A model generated the notes under the pieces. That model made no database searches, was not told the DNA's origin, and was given only the letters and a program-made list of their open reading frames with translations. Made by a program: the position numbers and the translations under genes. Below, in pieces: positions 45,701 through 53,288 of a stretch of 64,000 bases of DNA. Every line of letters starts with the position of its first letter. Position 1 is the stretch's first letter. The DNA is from Mesorhizobium zhangyense (GTDB lineage Bacteria > Pseudomonadota > Alphaproteobacteria > Rhizobiales > Rhizobiaceae): NCBI RefSeq assembly GCF_011045115.1, contig NZ_JAAKZG010000003.1:124001-188000 (forward strand), given 5' to 3'.

Positions 45701-47635
45701 TTATGCCGCCTTGCGTCCGCGCGCGGCAAGCCACGCTTCGGTGAGCTTTTCGAAACGCGACGCCATGTCGGCGATCGCCTCCTCGTCCGAGATTTTCCCG
45801 GCCAGCCACTTTTCGGCGGCGTCCACGAATATGGTGCGGCCGACGGCAAAGCCTTTCACCACCGGCGCATCGGCGGTCGCGGCGAAAGCGGCCTCCAGTT
45901 CGGCTTGCGGCGCTTCCAGGCCGAGCAGCACGACGCCGCGGCACCACGGATCGTTCTTCGAAATCACCGCCTCGACTTTGCGCCACGCCTCCGCCGAGGC
46001 CTGCGGCTCCAGCTTCCACCAGTCCGGTTTGATGCCGAGATCGTAAAGCTCCTGCAAGGCGCGCGGGATCGTCTCGTCATCGAGCTTGCCATGCTTGCCG
46101 GCGATGATCTCGACCAGCAACTCGCGCCCCACCCGCCGCGATGCCTCGAACAGTGCGCGCAGCTTCTGCTGCTGTTCTTCCTTCAGGGCAGCCGGATCGT
46201 CGGGGTGGTAAAAGCTCAGGCATTTGATGCAGTGGTCGACCGGCCAATCGACAAGCTGCGAGCCGATGTCCTGCGAGAACTCGAAACGCAGCGGCCGCGA
46301 ACCCGGAAGCTCGACCGGCCGCCCCAGCCATGCAAACGGATGGCGGGCGAATTCGAACATGGCGTCGCGGCCATGCTTTTCGTCCAGCAGCATGCCGTAG
46401 CCTTCGCGGCCGTTCGCAACTCGCGCTGCAGCCTTCACCGCCAGCACCTTGAAATCGCCGATCCGCGCCGCATCGACGCCGAGCCTTGCCGCAACATCCT
46501 CGAGTTGCGAGCGATGGTCGATCGCCAACGCCATCAGCGACGGGATTTCGCGCCGGCGGTTGGTTGCCCAATGGATGTGGTTGATCGCCTCGTCCTTGCG
46601 GAGTGCATGCTGCTTGCTGCCGTTCTTCAGGAAGAACTGCAGCTCTTCCCACGTCGGATATTCCGGCGCGCAGAGCAGGCGCGAGACGGCGAATGCGCCG
46701 CAGGCATTGGCCCAGGTGGCAGTGGTCTGCCAATCCTCTCCACCGAGCCAGCCGCGCAGCAGGCCCGACAGGAAGGCATCGCCTGCGCCGAGCACATTGT
46801 AGACCTCGATGGGGAAACCCTTGCCGACGATGCCGTCTTCAAGATCGTCGCTGATCTCGCCATCATAGACGATGCAGCCCATCGCGCCGCGCTTGAGCAC
46901 GATCGTGGCGCTTGAGACCGCACGGGTCGCCCTCAGCGCGCCGAGCACATCGTCCGCGCCCGATGCGATCATGATCTCTTCCTCGGTACCGACGATCAGG
47001 TCGCAATCCGGCAGCACGGCCTTCAACTGCGCCGAGACGCGGTCGGATTTCACGTAGCGCCCAAAGCCCTCGGCATGGCCGGCAAGGCCCCAGAGGTTGG
47101 GGCGATAGTCAATGTCGAACGCGACCTTGCCGCCATTCTGCTTGGCGATGCGGATTGCCTTACGCTGCGCGGCGGCGCTGTTTTCGCGCGAAAAATGCGT
47201 GCCGGTGACCACGATGGCGCTTGCCGAAGCGATGAAAGCTTCGTCGATATCGCCTTCCGAAAGCGCCATGTCGGCGCAGTCGGAGCGATAGAAGATCATC
47301 GGCGAAACGCCCTCTTCCTCCACCGCCAGCAGCACCAGCGCAGTCAGCCGCTCGGGATCGGTGGCGATGCCGTCTATGGCAACGCCCTCGCGCTGCAACT
47401 GTTCGCGAATGAAGCGGCCCATCTGCTCGTCGCCGACGCGGGTGACCAGCGCCGATTTCAGGCCCAGCCGCGCCGTGCCGACGGCGATGTTGGTCGGGCA
47501 GCCGCCCACCGATTTGGCGAAGGAGGCGATATCCTCCAGCCGCGAACCGATCTGCTGGCCATAGAGATCGACCGATGCGCGGCCGATGGTGATGACGTCG
47601 AGCAGCACTTTTTCGGCGCCACGAGACCCTGCCAT
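45701..47635 (-). CDS. iolC: 5-dehydro-2-deoxygluconokinase fused to DUF2090 aldolase-like domain
   Basis: A 644-residue two-domain protein. Residues 10-330 are a PfkB sugar kinase: ITIGRASVDLYGQQ at the start, GGCPTNIAVGTARLG, and the catalytic motif NVLGAGDAFLSGLLRG. Residues 340-640 are DUF2090, a TIM-barrel related to class I aldolases (LMALAIDHRSQLEDVA, FKVLAVKAAARVA, GRELLVEIIAGKHGK). IolC phosphorylates 5-dehydro-2-deoxygluconate; the second domain probably performs or assists the next cleavage to malonate semialdehyde and dihydroxyacetone phosphate. GGGAGGAAG precedes the ATG at 47635. It heads the iolC-iolD-iolE-iolB transcript, with TGGAAT/ATTCCA sites about 200 bases upstream. Confidence 0.93.
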   Translation of the reverse strand: MAGSRGAEKVLLDVITIGRASVDLYGQQIGSRLEDIASFAKSVGGCPTNIAVGTARLGLKSALVTRVGDEQMGRFIREQLQREGVAIDGIATDPERLTALVLLAVEEEGVSPMIFYRSDCADMALSEGDIDEAFIASASAIVVTGTHFSRENSAAAQRKAIRIAKQNGGKVAFDIDYRPNLWGLAGHAEGFGRYVKSDRVSAQLKAVLPDCDLIVGTEEEIMIASGADDVLGALRATRAVSSATIVLKRGAMGCIVYDGEISDDLEDGIVGKGFPIEVYNVLGAGDAFLSGLLRGWLGGEDWQTTATWANACGAFAVSRLLCAPEYPTWEELQFFLKNGSKQHALRKDEAINHIHWATNRRREIPSLMALAIDHRSQLEDVAARLGVDAARIGDFKVLAVKAAARVANGREGYGMLLDEKHGRDAMFEFARHPFAWLGRPVELPGSRPLRFEFSQDIGSQLVDWPVDHCIKCLSFYHPDDPAALKEEQQQKLRALFEASRRVGRELLVEIIAGKHGKLDDETIPRALQELYDLGIKPDWWKLEPQASAEAWRKVEAVISKNDPWCRGVVLLGLEAPQAELEAAFAATADAPVVKGFAVGRTIFVDAAEKWLAGKISDEEAIADMASRFEKLTEAWLAARGRKAA

Positions 47636-47816
47636 GGCTTCCTCCCGAAACCGGAGCATCGAACCGAAAACCGAAATCCGGCTTTCGGACCATTTCGATG
47701 CTCATTCAAAAATGTCAGATCGACCTTTGCGCACGCAAGCGCGACGCATGGCGATCCAGGGATTGCTTGTTCAGCGCATTCTGGTCAACAGCCGCTGATA
47801 AAAATACGAAATATTA

Positions 47817-47874
47817 ATTCCACACTCTAGTCAATATGGAATGTATATTCTTCCCGTGGAATGACCGTATTCCA
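47817..47874. promoter_or_regulatory. cluster of TGGAAT/ATTCCA half-sites upstream of iolC (candidate IolR boxes)
   Basis: ATTCCA begins at 47817, TGGAAT at 47837, TGGAAT at 47857 and ATTCCA at 47869. The first three are spaced exactly 20 bases apart, about two helical turns. The last two form the inverted repeat TGGAAT-N6-ATTCCA. The cluster lies just after the iolR stop and upstream of iolC. Confidence 0.55.
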
Positions 47875-48705
47875 TCAGTCACGGCGCTTTTCGGCCACCG
47901 CCACCGTCAGCGTCATGGCCAGCGCCATTGTCGCCGACATGGAGCGGAAGCCGGCGCAATCCGATTCGGCGACCTCGAACCACTCAGCAGCCGACTGCGC
48001 CAGCGGCGAGAACGCGCTGTCGGTGATGGCCACCACCGGCACACCCTGCTCGAAAAGCAGCCTGGCCTGATCTACGGTCGCAGACGCGTAGGGCGAGAAG
48101 CTGACCGCCAGAACGGCATCCTTCGGGCCGGCAAAGGATATGATCTCGGGATCGAGCCCGGCAGCCGATTCGATCAGCTGGCTGCGGATTTTCAGCTTGC
48201 CGAAGGCGTAAGCCATATAGCTGGCGATCGGATAGGAGCGACGCCGGGCGAGCAGGTAGATCGTCTCGGCCCTCGCAAGAATGGTCACAGCCCGCTCAAG
48301 CACGCCATCGTCGATGGAGCGCGATATTTGATCCAGCGAATTGCTCGCCGCAGCAACAAACCCATCGAAAATCGCCCGGTTCCTGCCCCCTTCTGGCGCC
48401 GAGCCGCGCAGCGTCGTCAGCCGGTCTTCATAAGAGGTCGTACGCTCGCGCAGCCGCTCGCGAAACACCGATTGAAGGCTGGTGAAACCGTCGAAGCCGA
48501 GATGCTGGGAAAAGCGGATCAGCGTCGAGGGCTGCACGCCTGCGGAAGCGGCGATGCTGGCCGCCGTACCGAAAGCGATCTCGTCGGGATTGTCGAGCGA
48601 ATAGGCGGCGACCTGCGCGATGCGCTTGGGCAGCGATTGCCTCTGGTCGAGGATTTTTGCCCTCAGTGTTTCATAGTCGCGCGGCAGGTCTGGTTCGATG
48701 TTCAT
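47875..48705 (-). CDS. iolR: RpiR/MurR family regulator of inositol genes
   Basis: A 276-residue regulator. The N-terminal HTH_6 domain reads LPKRIAQVAAYSLDNPDEIAF and VQPSTLIRFSQHLGFDGF. The C-terminal SIS domain (about 120-260) has ETIYLLARRRSYPIASYMAY and AKDAVLAVSFSPYAS, which bind a sugar phosphate or related ligand. Its place between iolC and a Gfo/Idh/MocA gene makes it the likely IolR repressor of the cluster. The ATG at 48705 (MNIEPDLPRD) is preferred because the HTH begins soon after; an upstream extension of 28 residues would run into the divergent promoter. Inducer is expected to be an inositol intermediate. Confidence 0.88.
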   Translation of the reverse strand: MNIEPDLPRDYETLRAKILDQRQSLPKRIAQVAAYSLDNPDEIAFGTAASIAASAGVQPSTLIRFSQHLGFDGFTSLQSVFRERLRERTTSYEDRLTTLRGSAPEGGRNRAIFDGFVAAASNSLDQISRSIDDGVLERAVTILARAETIYLLARRRSYPIASYMAYAFGKLKIRSQLIESAAGLDPEIISFAGPKDAVLAVSFSPYASATVDQARLLFEQGVPVVAITDSAFSPLAQSAAEWFEVAESDCAGFRSMSATMALAMTLTVAVAEKRRD

Positions 48706-48775
48706 GCGTTTCACACTGCTTGGTCCCCGTCCCTCTCGCAAGAGCATAATGGAGCCGGCGAAGAAAGTCATAAAA

Positions 48776-48793
48776 AATGGATCATCCATTCCA
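48776..48793. promoter_or_regulatory. palindrome in the iolR/dehydrogenase divergent promoter
   Basis: AATGGAT-C-ATCCATT is a perfect 7-bp-arm inverted repeat at 48776-48790, and ATTCCA continues it at 48788-48793. It lies 71 bases upstream of the iolR start and 65 bases before the divergent dehydrogenase, so one site could control both. Confidence 0.5.
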
Positions 48794-48854
48794 CTGCGGG
48801 AAAATTTAGATTAATCCATACGCCACAAGCACACAAAGGGAGGAAAGCGCGATC

Positions 48855-49964
48855 ATGACAGGCGTCGGTCTTATCGGAACGGGCTTCATGGGCAAATGCC
48901 ACGCGATCGCCTGGAACTCGGTGCGCACGGTGTTCGGCGATGTCGCACCCGTGCGGCTCGTCCATCTCGGCGAGGCCAATGCCGAACTTGCCACGCGCCG
49001 CGCCGATGAGTTCGGCTTCGAAAAAGGCTCGGGCGACTGGCGTGCCGTCATCGCGGACCCTGAGGTGGAGGTCGTTTCACTGGCCACGCCCAACCAATTC
49101 CACCCGGAAATGGCGATCGCCGCACTTGAAGCCGGCAAGCACCTGTGGTGCGAAAAGCCGATGGCGCCATCCTTCGCGGAAGCCGAAGCGATGCTTGCCG
49201 CCGCGCGCAAATCCGGCAAGGTTGCAGTGCTCGGCTACAACTACATCCAGAGCCCAGCGATACGCCAGATCCGCACGCTGCTCTCCGAAAACACCATCGG
49301 CGCGGTCAACCATCTGCGTATCGAAATGGACGAGGATTTCATGGCCGACGCCGACACGGCCTTCGGCTGGAAGCACGCCGCGACCTCCGGCTATGGCGCG
49401 CTCGACGATTTCGCCGTCCATCCGCTGTCGCTGGTCCAGACCCTGTTCGGGCGCGTCAGCCGAGTCATGTGCGACATGGCAAAACCCTATGCCGAGCGGC
49501 GCGTCGAAGGTGGTGGAAGTCGCGCGGTCGAGACCTACGACATAGCCAGTGCCTTGATGCATCTCGAAAACGGCGTATCTGGCACCTTGCTGGTCAACCG
49601 TTCGGCCTGGGGCCGCAAGGGCCGCATCGCCGTGCAGATTTTCGGCTCAAAAGGTTCGATCCTGTTCGACCAGGAGCGCTTCAACGAATTCCAGCTTTAT
49701 GTGACCTCGGATCGTCCGACTGAACAAGGCTACCGCACCATCCTCGCCGCACCCGTTCACTCACCCTACGACCGCTTCGTGCCCGCCCCCGGTCATGGGC
49801 TGGGCTTCAACGATCTCAAGATCATCGAATGCCACGAGCTTATTGCTCGCATTGGCGGCAGGCCGGCCAATATCATCGAGTTTGACGAGGGGCTGGAGAT
49901 CGAGCGCACCGTGCATGCCATGGCGCGATCCTTCGAGGAAGGTCGATGGGTGGCGGTGCGGTAG
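48855..49964 (+). CDS. Gfo/Idh/MocA family oxidoreductase (inositol dehydrogenase-like)
   Basis: A 369-residue NAD(P)-dependent dehydrogenase. The Rossmann motif is GVGLIGTGFMGKCHAIAW. The family Lys is in HLWCEKPMAPSFAEAE (EKP motif), and the substrate-domain pattern GALDDFAVHPLSLVQTLFG supplies the Asp and His pair. It is larger than IolG of this cluster (333 residues) and probably acts on another inositol isomer or a derivative such as scyllo-inositol or a sugar. It is transcribed divergently from iolR, which suggests IolR control. It ends in a palindromic repeat and converges with aroG. Confidence 0.85.
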   Translation: MTGVGLIGTGFMGKCHAIAWNSVRTVFGDVAPVRLVHLGEANAELATRRADEFGFEKGSGDWRAVIADPEVEVVSLATPNQFHPEMAIAALEAGKHLWCEKPMAPSFAEAEAMLAAARKSGKVAVLGYNYIQSPAIRQIRTLLSENTIGAVNHLRIEMDEDFMADADTAFGWKHAATSGYGALDDFAVHPLSLVQTLFGRVSRVMCDMAKPYAERRVEGGGSRAVETYDIASALMHLENGVSGTLLVNRSAWGRKGRIAVQIFGSKGSILFDQERFNEFQLYVTSDRPTEQGYRTILAAPVHSPYDRFVPAPGHGLGFNDLKIIECHELIARIGGRPANIIEFDEGLEIERTVHAMARSFEEGRWVAVR

Positions 49965-49970
49965 TTAGAG

Positions 49971-50136
49971 CCCCTCTCCGTCTCGGCTTCGCCGAGCCAC
50001 CTCTCCCCGCAAGCGGGGCGAGGAACCGCTACCCGCCGATGTCGCGACACTTCCTAGGTCGACGCATAGCAGAACCTGGGTTCCTCGCCCCCGCAAAGCG
50101 GGGGAGAGGTGGCGCGCGAAGCGCGACGGAGAGGGG
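49971..50136. repeat. palindromic repeat, copy C
   Basis: A mosaic of inverted repeats bounded by CCCCTCTCCGTC (49971-49982) and GACGGAGAGGGG (50125-50136), a perfect 12-bp pair. Inner pairs include CCACCTCTCCCCGC with GGGGGAGAGGTGG. It shares the CTCTCCCCG core with copies A and B but its middle differs. It sits between the convergent ends of the dehydrogenase gene and aroG. Confidence 0.75.
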
Positions 50137-50177
50137 GAATCTCTCGCGTGTGCTTGAAGGAGAATATTAAACCCCGA

Positions 50178-51269
50178 TCACGCTGCTCCCGAACGCATGG
50201 CTATCATATCGCCCCGCACCTGCCGGCGCTGCTCGACGGCGTCAGCCAGACCACGCAGAACCGTTTCCGTCGTTTCCCAGTCGATGCAGCCGTCGGTGAT
50301 GCTCTGCCCATAGACAAGCGGCTTGCCCTCGACCACATCCTGGCGGCCAGCGACCAGATTGCTCTCGATCATCAGCCCGATGATGCGATCGTCGCCGGCG
50401 GCGACCTGGGCCGCCACGTCGGCTGCGACCTTCGGCTGGTTTTCCGGCTTCTTGCCGCTGTTGGCGTGGCTGACATCGATCATCAGCTTCGGCGCAACGC
50501 CGATGCGCGAGAGTTCCACGCTGGCAGCCTCGACGCTGGCCGCATCATAGTTGGGTGCAAGCCCGCCGCGCAGGATGACATGGCAGTCCTCATTGCCGGT
50601 GGTCGCGGCAATGGCACTGCGCCCGCCCTTGGTCACCGCCATGAAATGATGCGGCTGGGCTGCCGATTTGACGGCTTCGGCGGCGATCCGCAGATTGCCG
50701 TCGGTGCCGTTCTTGAAGCCGACGGGGCAGGAAAGTCCGGACGCCAGCTCGCGATGTATCTGGCTTTCGGTCGTGCGCGCGCCGATCGCGCCCCAGGAGA
50801 CGAGGTCGGCGATATATTGCGGCGTCGTCATGTCGAGGAATTCGGTGGCTGCCGGAAGGCCGAGATTATTAACGGCGGCCAACACGTTGCGCGCCAGCCT
50901 CAGCCCCTTGTCGATCTGAAAACTGCCGTCGAGATCGGGATCGTTGATCAGACCCTTCCAGCCGACCGTCGTGCGCGGCTTCTCGAAATAGACCCGCATC
51001 ACGATCTCGAGCCGGTCTGACAATTCCTCGCGCAGCGCCACTAGGCGACTGGCATAATCGACCGCAGCAACCGGGTCGTGGATCGAGCACGGACCGACGA
51101 CCACGACGAGCCTATCGTCAGTGCCCGTCAGCGCGGCATGGATGGCATTGCGCGACGCGGTGACGGTCTTCGTCGCCGTCAACGTGCGCGGTATCTCCTG
51201 CATCACCTCGTCTGGTGTGCTCAGTTCCTTGATTTCCTTGACCCGGAGGTCGTCTGTGGTGGTCAACAC
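50178..51269 (-). CDS. aroG: 3-deoxy-7-phosphoheptulonate (DAHP) synthase, class I AroF/G/H type
   Basis: A 363-residue DAHP synthase of the microbial AroFGH class, with VVVVGPCSIHDPVAAVDYA, MRVYFEKPRTTVGWKGLIND, SWGAIGARTTESQIHRELASG, PVGFKNGTDGNL and a metal-binding DVSHANSGKK near residue 285. It condenses phosphoenolpyruvate and erythrose 4-phosphate, the entry to aromatic amino acid synthesis. The start is GTG at 51269 with AGGAGC 8 bases upstream. Upstream lies an aromatic leader peptide and a terminator, so the gene is likely attenuated by the supply of Phe, Trp and Tyr. It stands at the edge of the inositol genes, with which it has no known functional link. Confidence 0.95.
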   Translation of the reverse strand: MLTTTDDLRVKEIKELSTPDEVMQEIPRTLTATKTVTASRNAIHAALTGTDDRLVVVVGPCSIHDPVAAVDYASRLVALREELSDRLEIVMRVYFEKPRTTVGWKGLINDPDLDGSFQIDKGLRLARNVLAAVNNLGLPAATEFLDMTTPQYIADLVSWGAIGARTTESQIHRELASGLSCPVGFKNGTDGNLRIAAEAVKSAAQPHHFMAVTKGGRSAIAATTGNEDCHVILRGGLAPNYDAASVEAASVELSRIGVAPKLMIDVSHANSGKKPENQPKVAADVAAQVAAGDDRIIGLMIESNLVAGRQDVVEGKPLVYGQSITDGCIDWETTETVLRGLADAVEQRRQVRGDMIAMRSGAA

Positions 51270-51310
51270 GGCTTTCTGCTCCTGATTTTAGGAGACCTGC
51301 CGGCAAAAAC

Positions 51311-51334
51311 AAAAAAGCCGCCAGGTCTGGCGGC
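51311..51334 (-). terminator. attenuator terminator upstream of aroG
   Basis: On the minus strand GCCGCCAG (51327-51334) pairs perfectly with CTGGCGGC (51317-51324) across AC, followed by TTTTTT at 51311-51316. It lies between the leader peptide and the aroG start. A second copy of CTGGCGGC at 51381-51388 competes for the same 5' arm. Confidence 0.9.
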
Positions 51335-51358
51335 TGTTCGGATTTTGATGCTGCAATC

Positions 51359-51436
51359 TTAGATCGAGCGCAATCCTCCCGCCGCCAGCGAGCTGCAGTA
51401 GCTAAAGTACCAAAACGAGGCGGCCAGGTGGATCAT
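51359..51436 (-). CDS. aroL-leader: aromatic leader peptide of aroG (25 residues)
   Basis: The peptide starts MIHLAAS and then reads FWYFSY, so five of six consecutive codons (TTT TGG TAC TTT AGC TAC) specify Phe, Trp, Tyr, Phe and Tyr. This is the set of end products of the pathway opened by AroG. After FSY come CSSLAAGGLRSI and TAA. The codons for SLAA contain CTGGCGGC (51381-51388), which can pair with the terminator's 5' arm to prevent termination. GCCGCC in the earlier Ala-Ala codons (51419-51424) can pair with that same segment and let the terminator form. No ribosome-binding site is seen. The promoter lies 7 bases upstream, so the mRNA may begin at or next to the AUG. Confidence 0.85.
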   Translation of the reverse strand: MIHLAASFWYFSYCSSLAAGGLRSI

Positions 51437-51443
51437 GCGCGCT

Positions 51444-51471
51444 ATTTAACCGAAGCCGCGGGATTTGTCAC
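51444..51471 (-). promoter_or_regulatory. sigma-70-like promoter of the aroG leader
   Basis: On the minus strand GTGACA (51466-51471) and TTAAAT (51444-51449) are separated by 16 bases; the last base of the -10 element is 7 bases before the leader ATG. The -35 matches TTGACA in five of six positions, the -10 matches TATAAT in four of six. It starts directly after the stop of the SDR gene. Confidence 0.55.
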
Positions 51472-51480
51472 GCACGATGA

Positions 51481-52275
51481 TTACTCGCCGATAATACCCG
51501 GCACATTCTGGTCGTAGTCGACCAAAGCGCCGGTCATGACGCCGGATTGAGGCGACAGCATATAGGTGATCAGGCCGGCCATCTCATGCGTCTTGACGAG
51601 CTGGCCCATTGGCGCGGCAGCCTCGGCTTTCGCCAGCCAGTCCGGCGCCGCATCGTGAAACTTCGCCTGCGTCATCGCCTCGCCCGGCGTGTCCATCCAG
51701 CCCGGCATCACCGCGTTGCAGCGGATGCGGTTGCGGCGATAGGCGTTGGCGACGTTCTTGGTCAGCGTCGCCAGCGCGCCCTTGCTGGCGGAGTAAGACG
51801 ACAGGAACGACTGGCCGCCATGCACATTCACTGACAAGACATTGACCATCGAGCCGGGCTGGCTGGTTTCGAGAAGATGTTTGACCAAACCCTGCATCAG
51901 GAAGAAAGGGCCGCGCACATTGATGGCGAACATCTCGTCGAACATTGCCGGCGTGGTTTCGACCAGCGAACCGCGCGCCGCCGAGGCGGCCGCATTGACC
52001 AGCGCGTTGAGGCTGCCGAACCGCTTCACGCCGGTCTCGACGGCGGCCAGGCAGGCAGCCGGATCGGCAAGATCGGCGCTGACGAAGATCGCTTCCGCGC
52101 CGCGCTTTTCAAGTTCGGCAACTGCCACCCTGCCCTTGTCTTCGGAGCGGCCAAGCAGCACGAGCGCCTTGCAGCCCTCCTCCACCAGTTGCCGCGCCAC
52201 CGCCAGCCCGACGCCCTGCGCGCCGCCGGTGATCAGGGCGTTCGTGCCGGCATTACGCATTGTCAGGTCGGACAT
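51481..52275 (-). CDS. SDR family NAD(P)-dependent oxidoreductase
   Basis: A 264-residue classical short-chain dehydrogenase. The cofactor motif is TGGAQGVGLAVARQL, NAAASAARG is near residue 98, and the catalytic pair is in SVNVHGGQSFLSSYSASKGAL with Tyr-x3-Lys. It lies 11 bases downstream of iolG on the same strand, so it is made with inositol 2-dehydrogenase and could oxidise or reduce an inositol intermediate or a related polyol. The ATG at 52275 has AAGGGAA upstream. It is the last gene before the aroG leader promoter. Confidence 0.88.
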   Translation of the reverse strand: MSDLTMRNAGTNALITGGAQGVGLAVARQLVEEGCKALVLLGRSEDKGRVAVAELEKRGAEAIFVSADLADPAACLAAVETGVKRFGSLNALVNAAASAARGSLVETTPAMFDEMFAINVRGPFFLMQGLVKHLLETSQPGSMVNVLSVNVHGGQSFLSSYSASKGALATLTKNVANAYRRNRIRCNAVMPGWMDTPGEAMTQAKFHDAAPDWLAKAEAAAPMGQLVKTHEMAGLITYMLSPQSGVMTGALVDYDQNVPGIIGE

Positions 52276-52286
52276 CACGGTTCCCT

Positions 52287-53288
52287 TCAATCCTTGCTTT
52301 TCAGGCGGATCATCTTGCCTTCCTTGGCCGATTTCAGCGCCGCATCGGCCAGCGACAGTGCGATCAACCCGTCGCGGCCGCTGGGCGAAGCCTTCTTGCC
52401 CTTGCTCATCGCCTCGATGAAGGCGGTGATCTCATTGGCATAGGCTTCGGTGTAGCGGGTCATGAAGAAGTCATGCAGCGGCGGGCGCGTATAGCCCTTG
52501 CCATTGGCGATCTCGATGGAAACGGGCCGCTGGTTTTCCGCCGCCACCATGCCCTTCGAGCCATGCACTTCGATGCGCTGGTCGTAGCCATAGGTTGCGC
52601 GGCGCGAATTGGAGATGACGGCTTGCTTGCCAGAGGCGGTTTCGAGGATGACGCTGACGCTGTCGAAATCGCCGGCCTCGCCAATCTTCTTGTCGACCAG
52701 CACCGAGGCATGGGCGCTGACCGAAACAGGCTCCTCACCGAGCAGAAAACGCGCCATGTCGAAATCATGAATAGTCATGTCGCGAAAAATACCGCCGGAG
52801 CGCTTGATGTAATCGACCGGCGGCGCGCCGGGATCGCGCGAGGTGATCGTCACCATCTCGACATCGCCGATTGCGCCGTCGTCGATCGCCTTGCGCACGG
52901 CGGCGAAATGCGGATCGAAGCGGCGGTTGAAGCCGACCATCAGGGTAGCGCCAGTCTTTTCGACCACGGCCAGGCATTTTTCCACGCGCTTGACGTCGAG
53001 GTCGATCGGCTTTTCGCAGAAGATCGCCTTGCCGGCCTTGGCGAAGCGCTCGATCAGGTCGGCATGGGTGTCCGTCGGCGTGCAGATGATGACGGCGTCG
53101 ATATCGTCGGCTTTCTCGATCTCGTCGATCGTACGGATGGCGCAGCCATAAGCGCCGGCGAGTTCCTTCGCCGCCTTTTCAAAAGCGTCGGCAACGGCAA
53201 CCAGCTGCGCCTGCGGGTTGGAAGCCACGGCCTTGGCGTGAACCTTGCCGATACGGCCCGCACCGAGCAGGCCAAAGCGAACTGTCAT
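52287..53288 (-). CDS. iolG: inositol 2-dehydrogenase
   Basis: A 333-residue Gfo/Idh/MocA enzyme, the usual IolG length. The Rossmann motif is GLLGAGRIGKVHAKAV, the conserved Lys is in IFCEKPIDLDVKRVE, and the catalytic His/Asp pattern appears in GGIFRDMTIHDFDMARFLLG. Together with ATYGYDQRIEVHGSKG and TRYTEAYANEI these match IolG closely. It oxidises myo-inositol to 2-keto-myo-inositol (scyllo-inosose) with NAD+, the first step of the pathway. It is separated from iolC-iolD-iolE-iolB by iolR and the aroG unit. An ATTCCA half-site at 53476-53481, preceded by a related TGAAAT, lies in its promoter region. Confidence 0.94.
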   Translation of the reverse strand: MTVRFGLLGAGRIGKVHAKAVASNPQAQLVAVADAFEKAAKELAGAYGCAIRTIDEIEKADDIDAVIICTPTDTHADLIERFAKAGKAIFCEKPIDLDVKRVEKCLAVVEKTGATLMVGFNRRFDPHFAAVRKAIDDGAIGDVEMVTITSRDPGAPPVDYIKRSGGIFRDMTIHDFDMARFLLGEEPVSVSAHASVLVDKKIGEAGDFDSVSVILETASGKQAVISNSRRATYGYDQRIEVHGSKGMVAAENQRPVSIEIANGKGYTRPPLHDFFMTRYTEAYANEITAFIEAMSKGKKASPSGRDGLIALSLADAALKSAKEGKMIRLKSKD

